Shown: one piece after another, positions 34,257 to 45,900 of the stretch
How the letters are laid out: each line of letters opens with the position of its first letter
How positions within the stretch are numbered: position 1 is the stretch's first letter
Source of the DNA: Heligmosomoides polygyrus polygyrus
Lineage: Eukaryota > Nematoda > Chromadorea > Rhabditida > Heligmosomidae
Assembly: GCA_947396885.1 (NCBI GenBank)
Contig: OX377205.1
Coordinates: 65,444,969 to 65,508,968, forward strand
DNA: 64,000 nt
Direction: 5' to 3'
The notes under the pieces: generated by a model
Told to the model about the DNA's origin: nothing
The model's database searches: none
Seen by the model: only the letters and a program-made list of their open reading frames with translations
Made by a program: the position numbers and the translations under genes

Positions 34257-34960
34257 GCATTCCTGCTTTTTTGAAGGATTGGTTGAGATTTGAGGAATTC
34301 TGACGTCTATACCATTTTCAGATGTTTTCTGCGCATTTTCCAGCTTCACGCTGTGGTACTCAACAGGATGAATAAATACATATTCAACACCAGTGATACA
34401 CTGGTACAACGTGCATAAAGCAGCACTGGACACAATGGGCAGGGTTGAAATGCTGCAGGCTCCTCTCAGTCTGTTTCCATACATCGGCCAATGACCTCGG
34501 ATAAATCCATCCTGCTCGGATTTTCAAAGAAGACCATGATGTGAGGTCACATGTGGTTAAAACGAGAAAGTCTGTGGATCCCGGAATTTGACCTAAACGG
34601 CATCAATACACTCTTTCTCTCATCTTTGCCTGTCATCTGGAAATCAGAGGTCTGCTGGAGGTTCTCTAAAACCTAACACCAACAAAGTCGCCGATGCTCG
34701 AGTGGTCCACTTGCTCACGCTGAAGTGTAGTCCACGTTTAGATAAGCAGCCTTCATGGGAATAACACCAACCTGACCGAACGGATGGCTAGCATACCCAA
34801 GGATTTCGAAGCACGTCAACTCGAAGTTAATGAAGACGAACGGCTGGAAGTGGTGAAAAACCAGAAGGTTGGGATCCGCAAAATGAACTGATAGACGTGG
34901 AAAGGCTGGCATGCAGTGGGCATATGATAACGTTTTCGGCTGGAACTCTTGTTTCAGAGG

Positions 34961-35112
34961 AAAGCAAACGTTTTCAGTTGGATTTCGCCTATGGAGCCGA
35001 TCTCATTTGTCCATATATGGAAGCAAACTGTGAGGAGCCAGTAGCCTTTATGCGCTGCTCGTATTGTGACCAGTGCTTATGTTCCATGCACTTTGTGTCT
35101 GTGTATCACTGA
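34961..35112 (+). pseudogene. AN1-like zinc-finger frame, repeat copy 3
   Basis: The frame reads ESKRFQLDFAYGADLICPYM, then ANCEEPVAFMRCSYC, DQCLCSMHFVSVYH and a stop. The next codon would be Cys, so the last ligand of the finger is lost by the stop. The first Cys pair spacing is 6, and the other ligands follow the AN1 order. The frame is open from 34897. Confidence 0.5.
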
Positions 35113-35319
35113 TGTTAAACGTTCATACATCGTTATGTTGAACATCCTTCCAATTGAGTTTTGGTTAAAAAACCGGTCAGTAATAAGCAAGTGGCAACAA
35201 AGTTGCTCTCGCGGCATGGCATACATCTGGAAACACTGCACAGCAAACATCTAAAATGGTGCAGATGTCAGAATCGCTCAAATCAAACAATAAGTTGAAA
35301 TGCAAAGATGCAGCAGCGC

Positions 35320-35392
35320 AGAAAAGTTGAACCCTCTACCTCCCTCTCATGGAGCAACGTCGCTATCTACTGCGCTACGAGCCGCTTGCCGG
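35320..35392 (-). repeat. tRNA-like segment, right arm of composite 3
   Basis: On the minus strand, box A TAGCGCAGTAG (35367-35377) and a decayed box B GGTTCAACTTT (35323-35333). Confidence 0.45.
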
Positions 35393-35425
35393 CGGCGGTC
35401 TGCGGACGTACAAGACTCCCGAACT

Positions 35426-35625
35426 NNNNNNNNNNNNNNNNNNNNNNNNNNNNNNNNNNNNNNNNNNNNNNNNNNNNNNNNNNNNNNNNNNNNNNNNNNN
35501 NNNNNNNNNNNNNNNNNNNNNNNNNNNNNNNNNNNNNNNNNNNNNNNNNNNNNNNNNNNNNNNNNNNNNNNNNNNNNNNNNNNNNNNNNNNNNNNNNNNN
35601 NNNNNNNNNNNNNNNNNNNNNNNNN
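35426..35625. other. Assembly gap, 200 N
   Basis: Exactly 200 undetermined bases. The round length suggests a placeholder, so true spacing between 35425 and 35626 is unknown. Confidence 0.99.
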
Positions 35626-35827
35626 CACAGCATGCACCATTTATATTGCATTGTCTCGATATTCGATTTCGAACAATATCCGAAAAATGGTTTTTTTCGA
35701 CGTTCGAATTCGAACAATGTCTTGCCTAACGGAAATAGACAGTGCAATAACAGTGTTCTGTGTTGTCCTCCATGTCAGCACTTTCCTTTAACTGTAGTAG
35801 TTTGGTTAATTGGAACACTGGTGGTTA

Positions 35828-36008
35828 GGGCCTGTTCATACTTCGCGACAAGAGCGACTGGGGCGACGGATGTAGTGTTGTGTACGTAAATAATTACGCA
35901 TTTCACACTGCATTCGTCGCGAACGAAGTGTGGAGTACGCAATTATTTACGTACACCACAATATGTCAGTCGCCCCAGTCGCTCTTGTCGCGAAGTATGA
36001 ACAAGCCC
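35828..36008. mobile_element. PIF/Harbinger-type (Tourist-like) MITE, 181 bp
   Basis: Ends GGGCCTGTTCATACTTCGCG and CGCGAAGTATGAACAAGCCC, with arms of over 40 bp extending through GACAAGAGCGACTGGGGCGA. It is flanked by TTA on both sides (35825-35827, 36009-36011). A second internal inverted pair surrounds TACGTAAATAATTACG. Confidence 0.9.
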
Positions 36009-36011
36009 TTA

Positions 36012-36902
36012 GGTGCAGATATAGCTTACCCTTGCCTTTATTATTTTTAACCAGCGTCGGTCGCCGGCTTCGCCGGCAACCAACGCTGGGTGAGGAAGCA
36101 TCCGTAGTGTCGAGCACGTTGAAACTTGCGCCTACTCCTGATTGATTCCTAGCTTGCTCCCACTCACATCTCAGTATAGCACGCAGAAGAATGTCCTCAG
36201 CACTCCTTCTTCGTCTAGCGTTGTGTTCACAGCCTATTGCAGCTCGTCAAGCCTAAAGAAATGTCTCACATTTCTGTCCAGTCGTCGTGCTTCGAGCCGC
36301 TAGGTGTGGGGAATTCCGGAGAAGGTGACTTCATTAGCCACTAACTTTGAGGAAATGGCAATTGTCCAAGAGTTGACTGCCTGATAGAAACACCTCGCCT
36401 TATTTGAAGCCCTTTCGTCGCATATGCACGCAGCTCCCTCGCGGTCGATTAAGTGTGAGGGAAGCGATATCACCGCTGAGAAAGTCGGTAACAATTGGGC
36501 GCGAAAGGAAGCCCGGGAAATGGTTGCAAGGAAGAGTTATACAGTTGAACGGGAATAGGAGGTGGAAAGGTGAGAAGGAGAGGGACACTGCTGCCTAACT
36601 CAACGTCGAGGCAATAGCGATAGAGCAAGGGTCTTAAAGGCTCGGGCGTCCTATACTGGCCAGCCGGCTTAATCACCCAAATTTGGGGACATTTGGCAAT
36701 TGTCCAAGACCTCATAACCGCTGTAGATAGTGTGGAAACCTCATCATGGGGTGTTCGTTGGTGAGCAACACCGTAGCCGCCGTAGTGTTAAAGATCATCA
36801 TAGGGGTGGTCGTTTGTGATCAACACCGACGGTCGTCCGGAAGTGCAAGCGTCGTCGCAGTCAATAGCGCCGGTCGTTCACAAGTGCAACCGTCGTCGTA
36901 GT
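36012..36902. other. No gene recognised
   Basis: Contains a short direct repeat with a CGTCGTCG.AGTCA core (about 36845-36905) next to the left 83-bp inverted repeat. No exon is supported. Confidence 0.3.
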
Positions 36903-36985
36903 CACAAGAATCTAGATTACGGAAAATGCAGTGCCGACTTACCGTAACCCAAAATTGCGTAAGCGGTGTGTTGTGCAATCACGAC
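36903..36985 (+). repeat. 83-bp perfect inverted repeat, left copy
   Basis: Base-for-base reverse complement of 38755-38837, beginning CACAAGAATCTAGATTACGG and ending GTGCAATCACGAC. The two copies are ~1.77 kb apart. Confidence 0.9.
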
Positions 36986-38754
36986 ACACCGTTTCACAGT
37001 GAACGCTTGGAGAAAGTACTCTACAACAGCTCACAAACCAAAACAAACAAATCGGAAGACAGTGAATGCGAAGGAGATGCACTTTGGAACTTGTCCTACG
37101 AACCGGGGTTGTGAAATTCAGTTCCTTAACTGAGTTTATGTGTCACGCAGTCGGTTTTGTTCATGCAGCTCTCCTAGAATCTACATTTTCTTAAGGAATC
37201 GCGTCCACTTCAACGTTGTTGTTCTATTAGTTTGATCGAAGTCTGTCGGATTTAAGCCGTTACATTCAAATTGAAGTATTTCCGTTCAGACTCAATCTTA
37301 ATGAATTCTACCGGAATCTACAGAATTGCTAGTAAGGTCTGCGCAGTCCAATGTGCGTAGGGGTTTAGAAGACGTGCCGAACACGGCGTCCAATGTGCGT
37401 AGGGGTTCAGAAGACGTGCCGAACACGGCGTCCAATGCGCTTAGGGGCTCGTATGGTCCGACGGAAGGATTTCAAAGTAGGGGAGGGGAGCAATCAATAC
37501 CGATCGATACTATTTATTTGTTTATTTATGGGCATAGAACGGATGTCTAGCGTAAAAATGAACAAAACAACACTTGAGGAACAAATGCGTACTAACCACA
37601 TCTTCCTGTTAACACTTAAACATATAATGACTGCAAGGCCTCAACAACATTTACTATTTGGCATAACTTCTACAGGCTTGAGCAGACAACCTCGTCAAGT
37701 TCTCGTACATACCAAGTAGCAAATTGAAATCCTTGAGAATCCGATAAGTAAGGAAATCTGATCTGACCCGTGATCTATCAATTGGGAGTCGAAGAATGAC
37801 CTTTCCTCTTACAGAACGTGTCAGTTCACCATCGATAAAATCCACTGGAGCTTTTTAGCTAAAATTTTATACAGCATAATAAGATCTGCAACTTTTCGCC
37901 TTGCGTTCAGTGATGAAAGACGAAAGTAAATCGCCCGTTGATGTCCGCATGGAATTGAACTGTAGTCCATCGAGAAACACCACATCGGAAGGATAAAGCA
38001 CTAAGTACATCGGCTGGCGACCGCAAGTCATTGTTGAGATAAAAATCCTTTTCATGTAATACGTAGAAGAACAGAGCGTGGCGGATCCCAAGAAGGATGG
38101 AGTAAGGCTGTCTTTTACATTTTAAACTTCTGTATGCTACAAGTATTTGCTCACGTCTTCGTTTCATTGCATCGTAAGAGGTGTTCCAATATAGAATTCG
38201 GAGAGTGGTAACTATTCCAGAGTGTAAATTCGCTTGCTAGGTCAGCCTTTGATATAAATGTGCACTAAATTCATCAGTATTTCACCACATCGGTGTGCTC
38301 CGCGCATTGTACTTCCACTTGGTGCTCTTGAAGCTGAATGTTAAACTGAAAAAATGTGAAACGAATGTTAAGTATGGTTTTGATTTACATCCCGGTAACT
38401 AGTCTTCCTTGATTTATCTAGTTAGTTTACCTTTTTCGTCCTGATACCAACAAACAACCGTTCAACTGTGCCACGATTAAGAGAATAGAGATGTAACGAT
38501 AAGCACAAACTCCAAGAAGAAGAAACCGCGTTAAAGGAGGACTAGGAAAACGTTTGTCTGATTTTACACAAGAAATTCTATGGTTCATTGACGTTAACCT
38601 TAAAATACTAACAATTAAGTGCTTTTCCCGGAATGAAACTGGTTTTATACTAGACATCTGGACAATTCTGCACTAATTCTTATCTTTATTCAGCTAGGGA
38701 ATTATTCCCAAAGCATGCTCCTTGTGCATGGCGTGAAAATCCCGGAACAAGGCG
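36986..38754. other. Spacer between 83-bp inverted repeats; no gene recognised
   Basis: Holds the 42-bp tandem repeat at 37345-37450 and otherwise AT-rich sequence. Short frames on both strands lack motifs or splice context. Confidence 0.3.
37345..37450. repeat. Tandem repeat, ~2.5 x 42 bp
   Basis: Unit CGTCCAATGTGCGTAGGGGT followed by TCAGAAGACGTGCCGAACACGG. Copies begin at about 37345, 37387 and 37429 (partial). Confidence 0.8.
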
Positions 38755-38837
38755 GTCGTGATTGCACAACACACCGCTTACGCAATTTTGGGTTACGGTA
38801 AGTCGGCACTGCATTTTCCGTAATCTAGATTCTTGTG
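38755..38837 (-). repeat. 83-bp perfect inverted repeat, right copy
   Basis: Exact inverse of 36903-36985. Flanks outside the 83 bp do not match in order, so the repeat edges are sharp. Confidence 0.9.
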
Positions 38838-39966
38838 TCGTAGTCAACACCGGTTCGAGACCGCTGCCTGCCACGCTGCCATGTTGTGGTGCTTATGGTG
38901 GACGGTGGCGATGCGACGAACATTCAGATATGGGTTCAAGGCGAACCGATTCAGACAGTAGCGAAGCGCTTCAGACAGTGACTAATGCCTTCCTCCTTTA
39001 TATATGGTGGGATATCCCGACAGGGTGATACTTCAGCGTTTTCAAAGCAGTCGTTTTGCTATTGGTGAGATTTTACTAGGTGGCGACGATTCACTTCTAG
39101 ACGTCATGTAAGCTATATTCTTGGGAGTAAAAACCAACAGAGTTATTCAGCGAGTAATCCAGTAAAAGTACATTTTGCACGCTCGGTTTAGGTAGGCTTC
39201 GATGAAAAACGATGTTCCAGGAACCGAACGGTTCATCCGAAAGCTAGACTGTATTTGAACGTACGGCCTTATCTTGCCTAGGGGCTTAAAAGTGTCGTAT
39301 TTCTCGCAGAAGTTGAGGAAAGCTCATTATTTTCGTAAAGGAGTACAGCTATTCTTATTTATTTCTTTTGATCCCGTTGTTTAGGAGAGTGTTTGATAAA
39401 CTTACAACCGGAAAAAAACCCGTCTGAGTTTCCCACCGTAGTTTCGGAGTAAAATTCAGGGAAATCGTTGCGGGACCAAGCAGTTGTCTATCCCTCTGCT
39501 ACTCAGTCGCTGCAGCTAATGATATTTGTGTGGTTGTTCGGCGAAAATAAGATCGAAGGGGGGAGGCTTCTGATGGGCAGCAAATCCCGTAGAACGTCGT
39601 TAATGTCCCTCATCCCTGGCTCCGTCTTATAGAGACTGTAAGGGCGCTCCATGGCTAATAAAAAACACTGGTTTGAATCGTGCGGCTGTGGGCGTTGCGC
39701 ACCGGACAACTCGGACGGGTTTTTTCCGGTTGTAAGTGTATCGGTGAGTGTTTAGGAGACATTCCCAACACACTTCTTGCGATCTGTTCCTGGTTAGTAT
39801 CTCGTTTCTTTTCCCGAAGTCTCGAGACCGAAGCGAAGTGTGTTGTCAGTTTTCCAGCTCGTGTGCGCGTTCTTTGCACCCGTGTGAGACGTGCACGTGA
39901 TGAATGGCGGAACGACTAACTGCTGTTTGGCTCTGATCGATACGCGGCGTTCCAGATCGCCTTCAG
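38838..39966. other. Upstream region of CLPX
   Basis: Expected to hold the CLPX promoter. No exon is recognised. The last bases, CGCCTTCAG, directly precede the CLPX ATG and look like a splice acceptor. Confidence 0.3.
39958..39966 (+). promoter_or_regulatory. Candidate acceptor directly before the CLPX start codon
   Basis: CGCCTTCAG abuts ATG at 39967. In nematodes such a site can receive a trans-spliced leader; an upstream cis exon is the alternative. Confidence 0.35.
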
Positions 39967-42900
39967 ATGCATCGGTCGGCATCGCTTCTGTTGAATGCTT
40001 GCCGTTCGTCGACTCGCAAACCGATTCAACGAGGTGTGCGTACCAGCTGTGCAGTCCAGTGCTCGGCATCGGGTGACGGCAGCGGCAACGATCTCACGAC
40101 GAACCCTCCGAAGGCCACTCACTCACTTGGCACATGCCGAGAGTGCGGTGGAGTACTGAAGCCTGCTCCTACACTTACACGTATGTTCATGATTTTTTTG
40201 TTTGCCGTCTGCCTGTACCCTACTCGAAGGCCTACTGGGTTGGGGAACTGGTACTTTCCCAGCTGCACTAGTAAAACTGTGTCGGATTTCTTCAGTTTTC
40301 CAGTCTTCTTTCCCTTTCTCCCGCTAGAGCACGCGAAATCCACTTCGAAGTATTGTAACGGTGCTGCTGAGACTTTAGCACAAAGACAAGTATGGTCTGT
40401 ACACGCCCTTTGGCAATCCAGGCGGCGTCATGAGGAGATGAACGCGACGTTGCACATTCTTGGACAGGTGTTACCGTTTTCAGGAAGGTCTACTAAGGGG
40501 CGCCATATGTGCTGATTAGAAGATGGTCGTTTACTGGTGCTGCGGTTTTTGTTGCTGACAATTATGCTTCCTTTGATGTGCGCCACTGCGAGATAAAGGA
40601 CGTAGGGAGCAAGTAACGTGCGATGTTCCATTTTTGCTGATTCCTTGAAGGAAGCGAGTTTGAGCGCTCGGAGTTGGAACGATTAGGGGGATCAACGAAT
40701 GCGCTTTGAGATACCTTGCAGGTGTAGCAGCGACAAGTTATGGTTTAGATGATGTAACGGTAAGCGTGCAGCTTCACGGGAGTGATTTCGGGAATGGGAT
40801 TTGGGAAGATACTGCCGTTTTGCGCTTTCTTACTATCCATCTCGGTTTGATCAGGAACTCATTTATATGTATGCTGTTATGTGTGTTGTTAAAAATGCGG
40901 AAGATGTCTATTCGCAGTTCATTACCAACTTTAGAAATAGGTTTTACGTGACAGTTTTTCGACATTTGGCATATTGAACACCAGCGTTATACCCGTAGCG
41001 TTTACAACAAAACATCGGTCTTACCATCGGCACTCTTCAAAAGTAGCAACTTCTGCTCCGGGTTTTCGAGGCAAAGTGGAAGCGAGACATACAACCACCG
41101 CTGTACTATTCATATGGAATGTGCTTGCCTAATAACAAATCGAAAAGAAGGTCATGCAAGAGGTTTTTTCTAGGCGACACGGGTTGCCGAATCGATTGTA
41201 GTTCAGTACACTTCTGAACAGCATTATTAGTAACTCTTTGCCAAGAAAAGCCCTTTGCCAAGAAATTAACTTTATCGCACGCGCTGTCCGTCGTTCGAAA
41301 CGTTGAGTCACGTGAAAAATTCAGACAACGAATTCTGATAGCTGAATTGATAGCATGACCTCTTCGTACCTGTATGGCACAGGTAGTGAAGGAAGTGGTA
41401 ATGGTCGAAAAACGGTCGTGTCTGGCATATTTGCAAGGTGCCAATTGGTAGTGCCTACTGTTTACTTTCGAATAGTCGATGTGAAAGTGAGTAGTCGGTA
41501 GTACCAATTGGTTCTTTGCTAAATGAGCATGGACTATCACAGTTTGGTAGAGATCAAAGTGTGCAAGACGAAAATGTTGTGCAGGAACAGAACCACCTTT
41601 TTAAAGCGGTACTCTTACGCTGACTAAGCTTTGCACTGAGCCTACTGCAACCGTGTGCTCTCTCGGAACGCTTTCCTTGACTTCTTAGCCATTGTAATTA
41701 AGAGCCTGAAATTTCCTCCTCTAAAGGCTTCGGCAAGAACGAGCTACCTTTTGTTTCTACCAGGCTGTCCAATAATTCTTGTCCGAAAATTTCACCATTT
41801 TTAATTTTTTCAACTTTATTGAAAAACAAGTCTAATCAACAATATAATCACCACAGTTATCCACAACAGTGGTACATCGATTGGGCAGGTCGCCGATGCC
41901 TTTCGCCCAGAACTCCGGGGGATGCGACTCGAAGAAGTCCGCGATGTCGGATTTGAGGTTGTCGTAGTTGGTGAATTTTCTTCCGGCCAAATGGTGCTTC
42001 AGCGGGCGGAACAAGTGGTAGTCGGGGGGGAGGGGCGAGGTCCGGGAAATACGGCGGATGGGCAACCGTCTCCCAGCCGAGCGTCGCCAACTTCTGCTGG
42101 GTCTCCTTCGCCACGTGGGTGCGCGCGTTGTCGTGCAGCAGGTGGACCGAGGCCCGTCGGGGACGCTTTTCTCGGATGGCGGCGGCTAGTTTCTCGAGCT
42201 GATCGGTGTAGATGGAGGCTGTGACCGTCCTGCCTTGCGGGAGCAGCTCGAAGTACAGCATGCCCTTGGCGTCCCACCAGCAGCAGAGCATGATCTTCAG
42301 CGGGTGTTCCCTGTCCTCGAGGCTCGTGTTGCCGCTCTCGAAACGATTGAACCAGCGCCTGACTGTGCGTTGGGACACTGCATCCTCCTTGCACGCTCTG
42401 CAGATGTTGACGACCGCGGTGCCCGTGTCGTTGCCCAGCAGCCACTCGTAGTACACGAACGCACGAATTCGACCTTGGTAAATTTTAGCTTGTACTGGTA
42501 GCTAGACGCGGCGACTGCACCTTATATACGCCTAGCGTGGAACTCTGGAGAACCTTCTAGAAGGTTTTTACACTTGCCTGATATTATAACACTTCTAAGG
42601 AAAATTATAGAATTTTGAAAACTTTCGGACAAGAATTATTGGACAGCCTAGTATTTGATGGGTAGAGATTCCTCGCATGCGATTTGTTTCTGCCGTTTCG
42701 GCGTATCCTTCAAACCTTGATCATATGAACGGGTCAACCTGTTCCATGACACCGTTGCTGCATTATACTTGTAAGATAGGATATGTAGTAATATAAAATT
42801 TGACGGCCGAAAGAAATTCTTTAGGGCCTAGCAATATTGCTCAGAAGTGGAGACTTCTGTATTTTAGAGAGGTTGCGAAGTGTATCCTTGTTCTTGTTCC

Positions 42901-45900
42901 CATCCGGATTCAATGTTTGTGACAGTTTTGTGGGCTATCACAAAATCGATTTTTGTTTATGCAGATACTGATGAGTCGAATAGCTTCTCTTTTTAGCGAC
43001 AACGAGGTATATACATTGCGACAACTGCAACAAGTTGTACGCCGGCAACATAATAGAAGAGAGTTCAAAGCAGTGGACGGTAAAAAGTGAGCAAAGGAGG
43101 AGTCCGCCGTACCCGAGCCAGGTTTCTATACTTTTACCTATGGATGAGCATACAATTGAAATGTTAAGATGTATGCGGGTGAAATATTGAGCGAAATTTA
43201 AATCCCACTTTGTGTCAACACCTTGCATTAGTTGTCGTTCTTGTTCTGTAAAGATCGTATTTTGACTACAATCTAGCGGGAGCCCTCATTCATTGCAGTT
43301 TCCTTCCAGATCGCAGAATACTTGGATCGCTTCGTGGTAGGACAGAAGCAGGCCAAGAAAACACTCGCAGTTGGTGTTTACCAGCATTACAGACGTCTTG
43401 AGCATAACATCGAGAGTGGGGCAGGTTCAATTCATCAGGTCAAGGAGGATGTAAAAAACACGCCGAGGGGAGTACTGTATCAGGTGCGTTTATACTGCTA
43501 TTTTTCCAATTTTTTAATGAATCACGTAGTCTGTTACGATTTAAGGATGACAACAGGCTTGGTCACATCGCGTCCAGCGAACTCAGAACGTCTCCCATGG
43601 CTTCTGCATACATACAGGTTTGTTCCCTTTATCAGTTGCTCTTCTGATAAGCCAGTTTCGATGTGCGTGCAGCTCTTCAGGAAAGAGTTCCGCTACCTAC
43701 ATTACGATCAAAAATAACAGAATGTTCAAGGATCTCCTCAATGTGAGATGAGGGAAATGTCGATCATAATTAGTATTCCGCGCGGTTTGTCCTTAATATT
43801 CAATATGTAGTGTGTCCCAATAAATGTGGCATTGTTTGAGTGGTCAAGGGATCCCTGCTCTTTCAACTCCAGCAAGGTTTTGGCTTGTTTCCAAGAAGAA
43901 TATAAGAGATTTCACTGCAGAAGATACAACGTCTTCCATTGTGTAGGTTTATGAAATGGCGCCATGCATTCATGCAGGGATCCAAATTAATTGAGTTTTC
44001 CAGTAACGAATTATTGCTCCAGTTTTTAATTGCGCAGGACTACAAGTAGTGCCTAATAAAAGAAGCTAACCTCTCAAGGTAAAATGGTAAGGATTTTATG
44101 ACCATTCAAACGGGACGCGGAACGCTTTTTTAGGAAGGCCAGTATTTCAACTGGAAACAGTCGCAGCTTTGCTGGGGAATGCGACACCAATATTTTAGGA
44201 GAACATAACTTCTCCGAGAAGCTATTTTGTTAAGGTTCTGTTTGCCGGGCGAGTTTTTTTAATAGTAAATCTCTGTTACTGTTGTTATCCACATTATCGT
44301 TGTTCGACACTCTATACTAGTATTCAACAGGCCAGCGTTATTTAAGTTTCAACCAAAAGCCTAATTTGTCGTACTGGATGCTGCGCAAGCGCGGTCTTTT
44401 TGAGGTTGTTTCACAATGAACAACCGAGAAGTCTGAACATTTGTTGTGATTCTCAGCATCTTCATTTATGATTTCTATTAAGCAAGTGCCTGCCATGCAG
44501 AATGCTCCGACCAGACGTGCGCCCCCGGTTTTTCGAGCGATTCCGGAGAAGGATCCAGTAGTTAGACTGGAGAAATCCAATATTCTGCTGATTGGTCCAT
44601 CTGGTGTCGGGAAAACTTTCCTCACGCAAACCTTGGCAAGGTAAGCTGGTGTTTTTTTTTCTGAAGTTTTGTCTGCATGTAGTATTTTTCTTCATGTTGA
44701 TCGCATCATCATTCTTGTGCAAAAAAGGCAAGGATATCATTTTCACACTAGCCTGAACGTCGGGAAACCTGCGTATTACCGTTACGTCCCTCTATGTAAT
44801 GCACTTGAAGAATCTCATAGAGACTGCGTCATGTCAAGCAGAAGTTCCTCACGGAAATTCTGTCTGTATTTATCTACATTTATCCGCCTCTGGACATCCT
44901 CCATAATATAAGGCATCAACTGTTTTGCGCTGCTGAATACCATAAAATTAGTTGCAAGTCTGCAACCTTGCGAAAATAGTGGTAAACTTTCTCAGAAATT
45001 CCATATGAATGAAATCAGAGCATCCCCTATCGTCTCGTTCATCGTGGATTTGCTGGGACGGATACCAGCAACCTTCCTTTTCGTCCTATTGCGTGCTGGA
45101 GCAGATCAACAGGCCTTGCGCTTCTGAGGGACATCAGAAGCATCACATGTCTCGTTCTTCAAAGAACGGCCAACGTGTTGAGAGTCCTTTCTGAAATATC
45201 CCGCCATATGTGTTCGTGATAAAGAAAAGCAATGCAAATCATACCCTAAGGAACTCAGCTGCGACCTCGGGCCGGATTCATCAACTACTAACCCGAGAGT
45301 ATAAGGGGTAGAGCTACCCACGATGAGGCATCATCTCTGTCCCTTATCTTATCTTTACCCCTCGTACCGCGCGTTTAATTGTTGCTGAATCCGGACCCTG
45401 AACCTAGCTGCGAACTAGGCGATTCACTTATCCACCACATCAGCGCTCATAGTTTATTTCTGATGAAAAATTTGTGCGCAGACTGACCTAAGATGCTATA
45501 CTCTGCAGAATAATGTGTAGTTTAGAGAAATGAAGCTTGGACACAAAATTCTTCACAACGGAAACTGCTACACAAATTTTCGGTTATACGTATGAATTGC
45601 CTTCACACACCAATTTCCTCTAATTGCATGAGCCAAAAAGTCCAGGTTCCGAGCAGTACGAAGTTTACGTAGTTATTATCAGTAAACATGAGTAAGGCAG
45701 CACATAGTACACAGGTGTCGCTGTTGCCACAGCCGCCGACGTTTGCGTAAGTTCAGTTCGCTCCGAGGATCCCTTCAGGGTATGGTGTTCGTTATTCTGT
45801 ACATACGGCTGACATCAGTTTACGTTGGCTGCATGCTTGAGCTGACGAATGCTCGCTGCGACCAATGTCGCAGGTTGTGGTTAATAAAACGTGGCTTCGA

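Larger units (their letters stand above)
34090..35425. mobile_element. AN1 composite repeat, copy 3, cut by assembly gap
   Basis: Same order as copy 2: GTGTCTCATTTTTGCCAAATC edge, tRNA-like segment (34186-34256), AN1-like frame (34961-35112), inverse tRNA-like segment (35320-35392) and then the N gap. The arms are more diverged than in copy 2. Confidence 0.55.

Noticed and set aside
35300..35889. Several long open frames across 35300-35889 on both strands
   Set aside because: They are open only because the 200-N gap has no stop codons; no motif lies on either side.
40328..40389. Alternative second CLPX exon between CCGCTAG and GTATGG
   Set aside because: Its phase does not fit the tentative exon at 40722 and it supplies no CxxC; it was not included.
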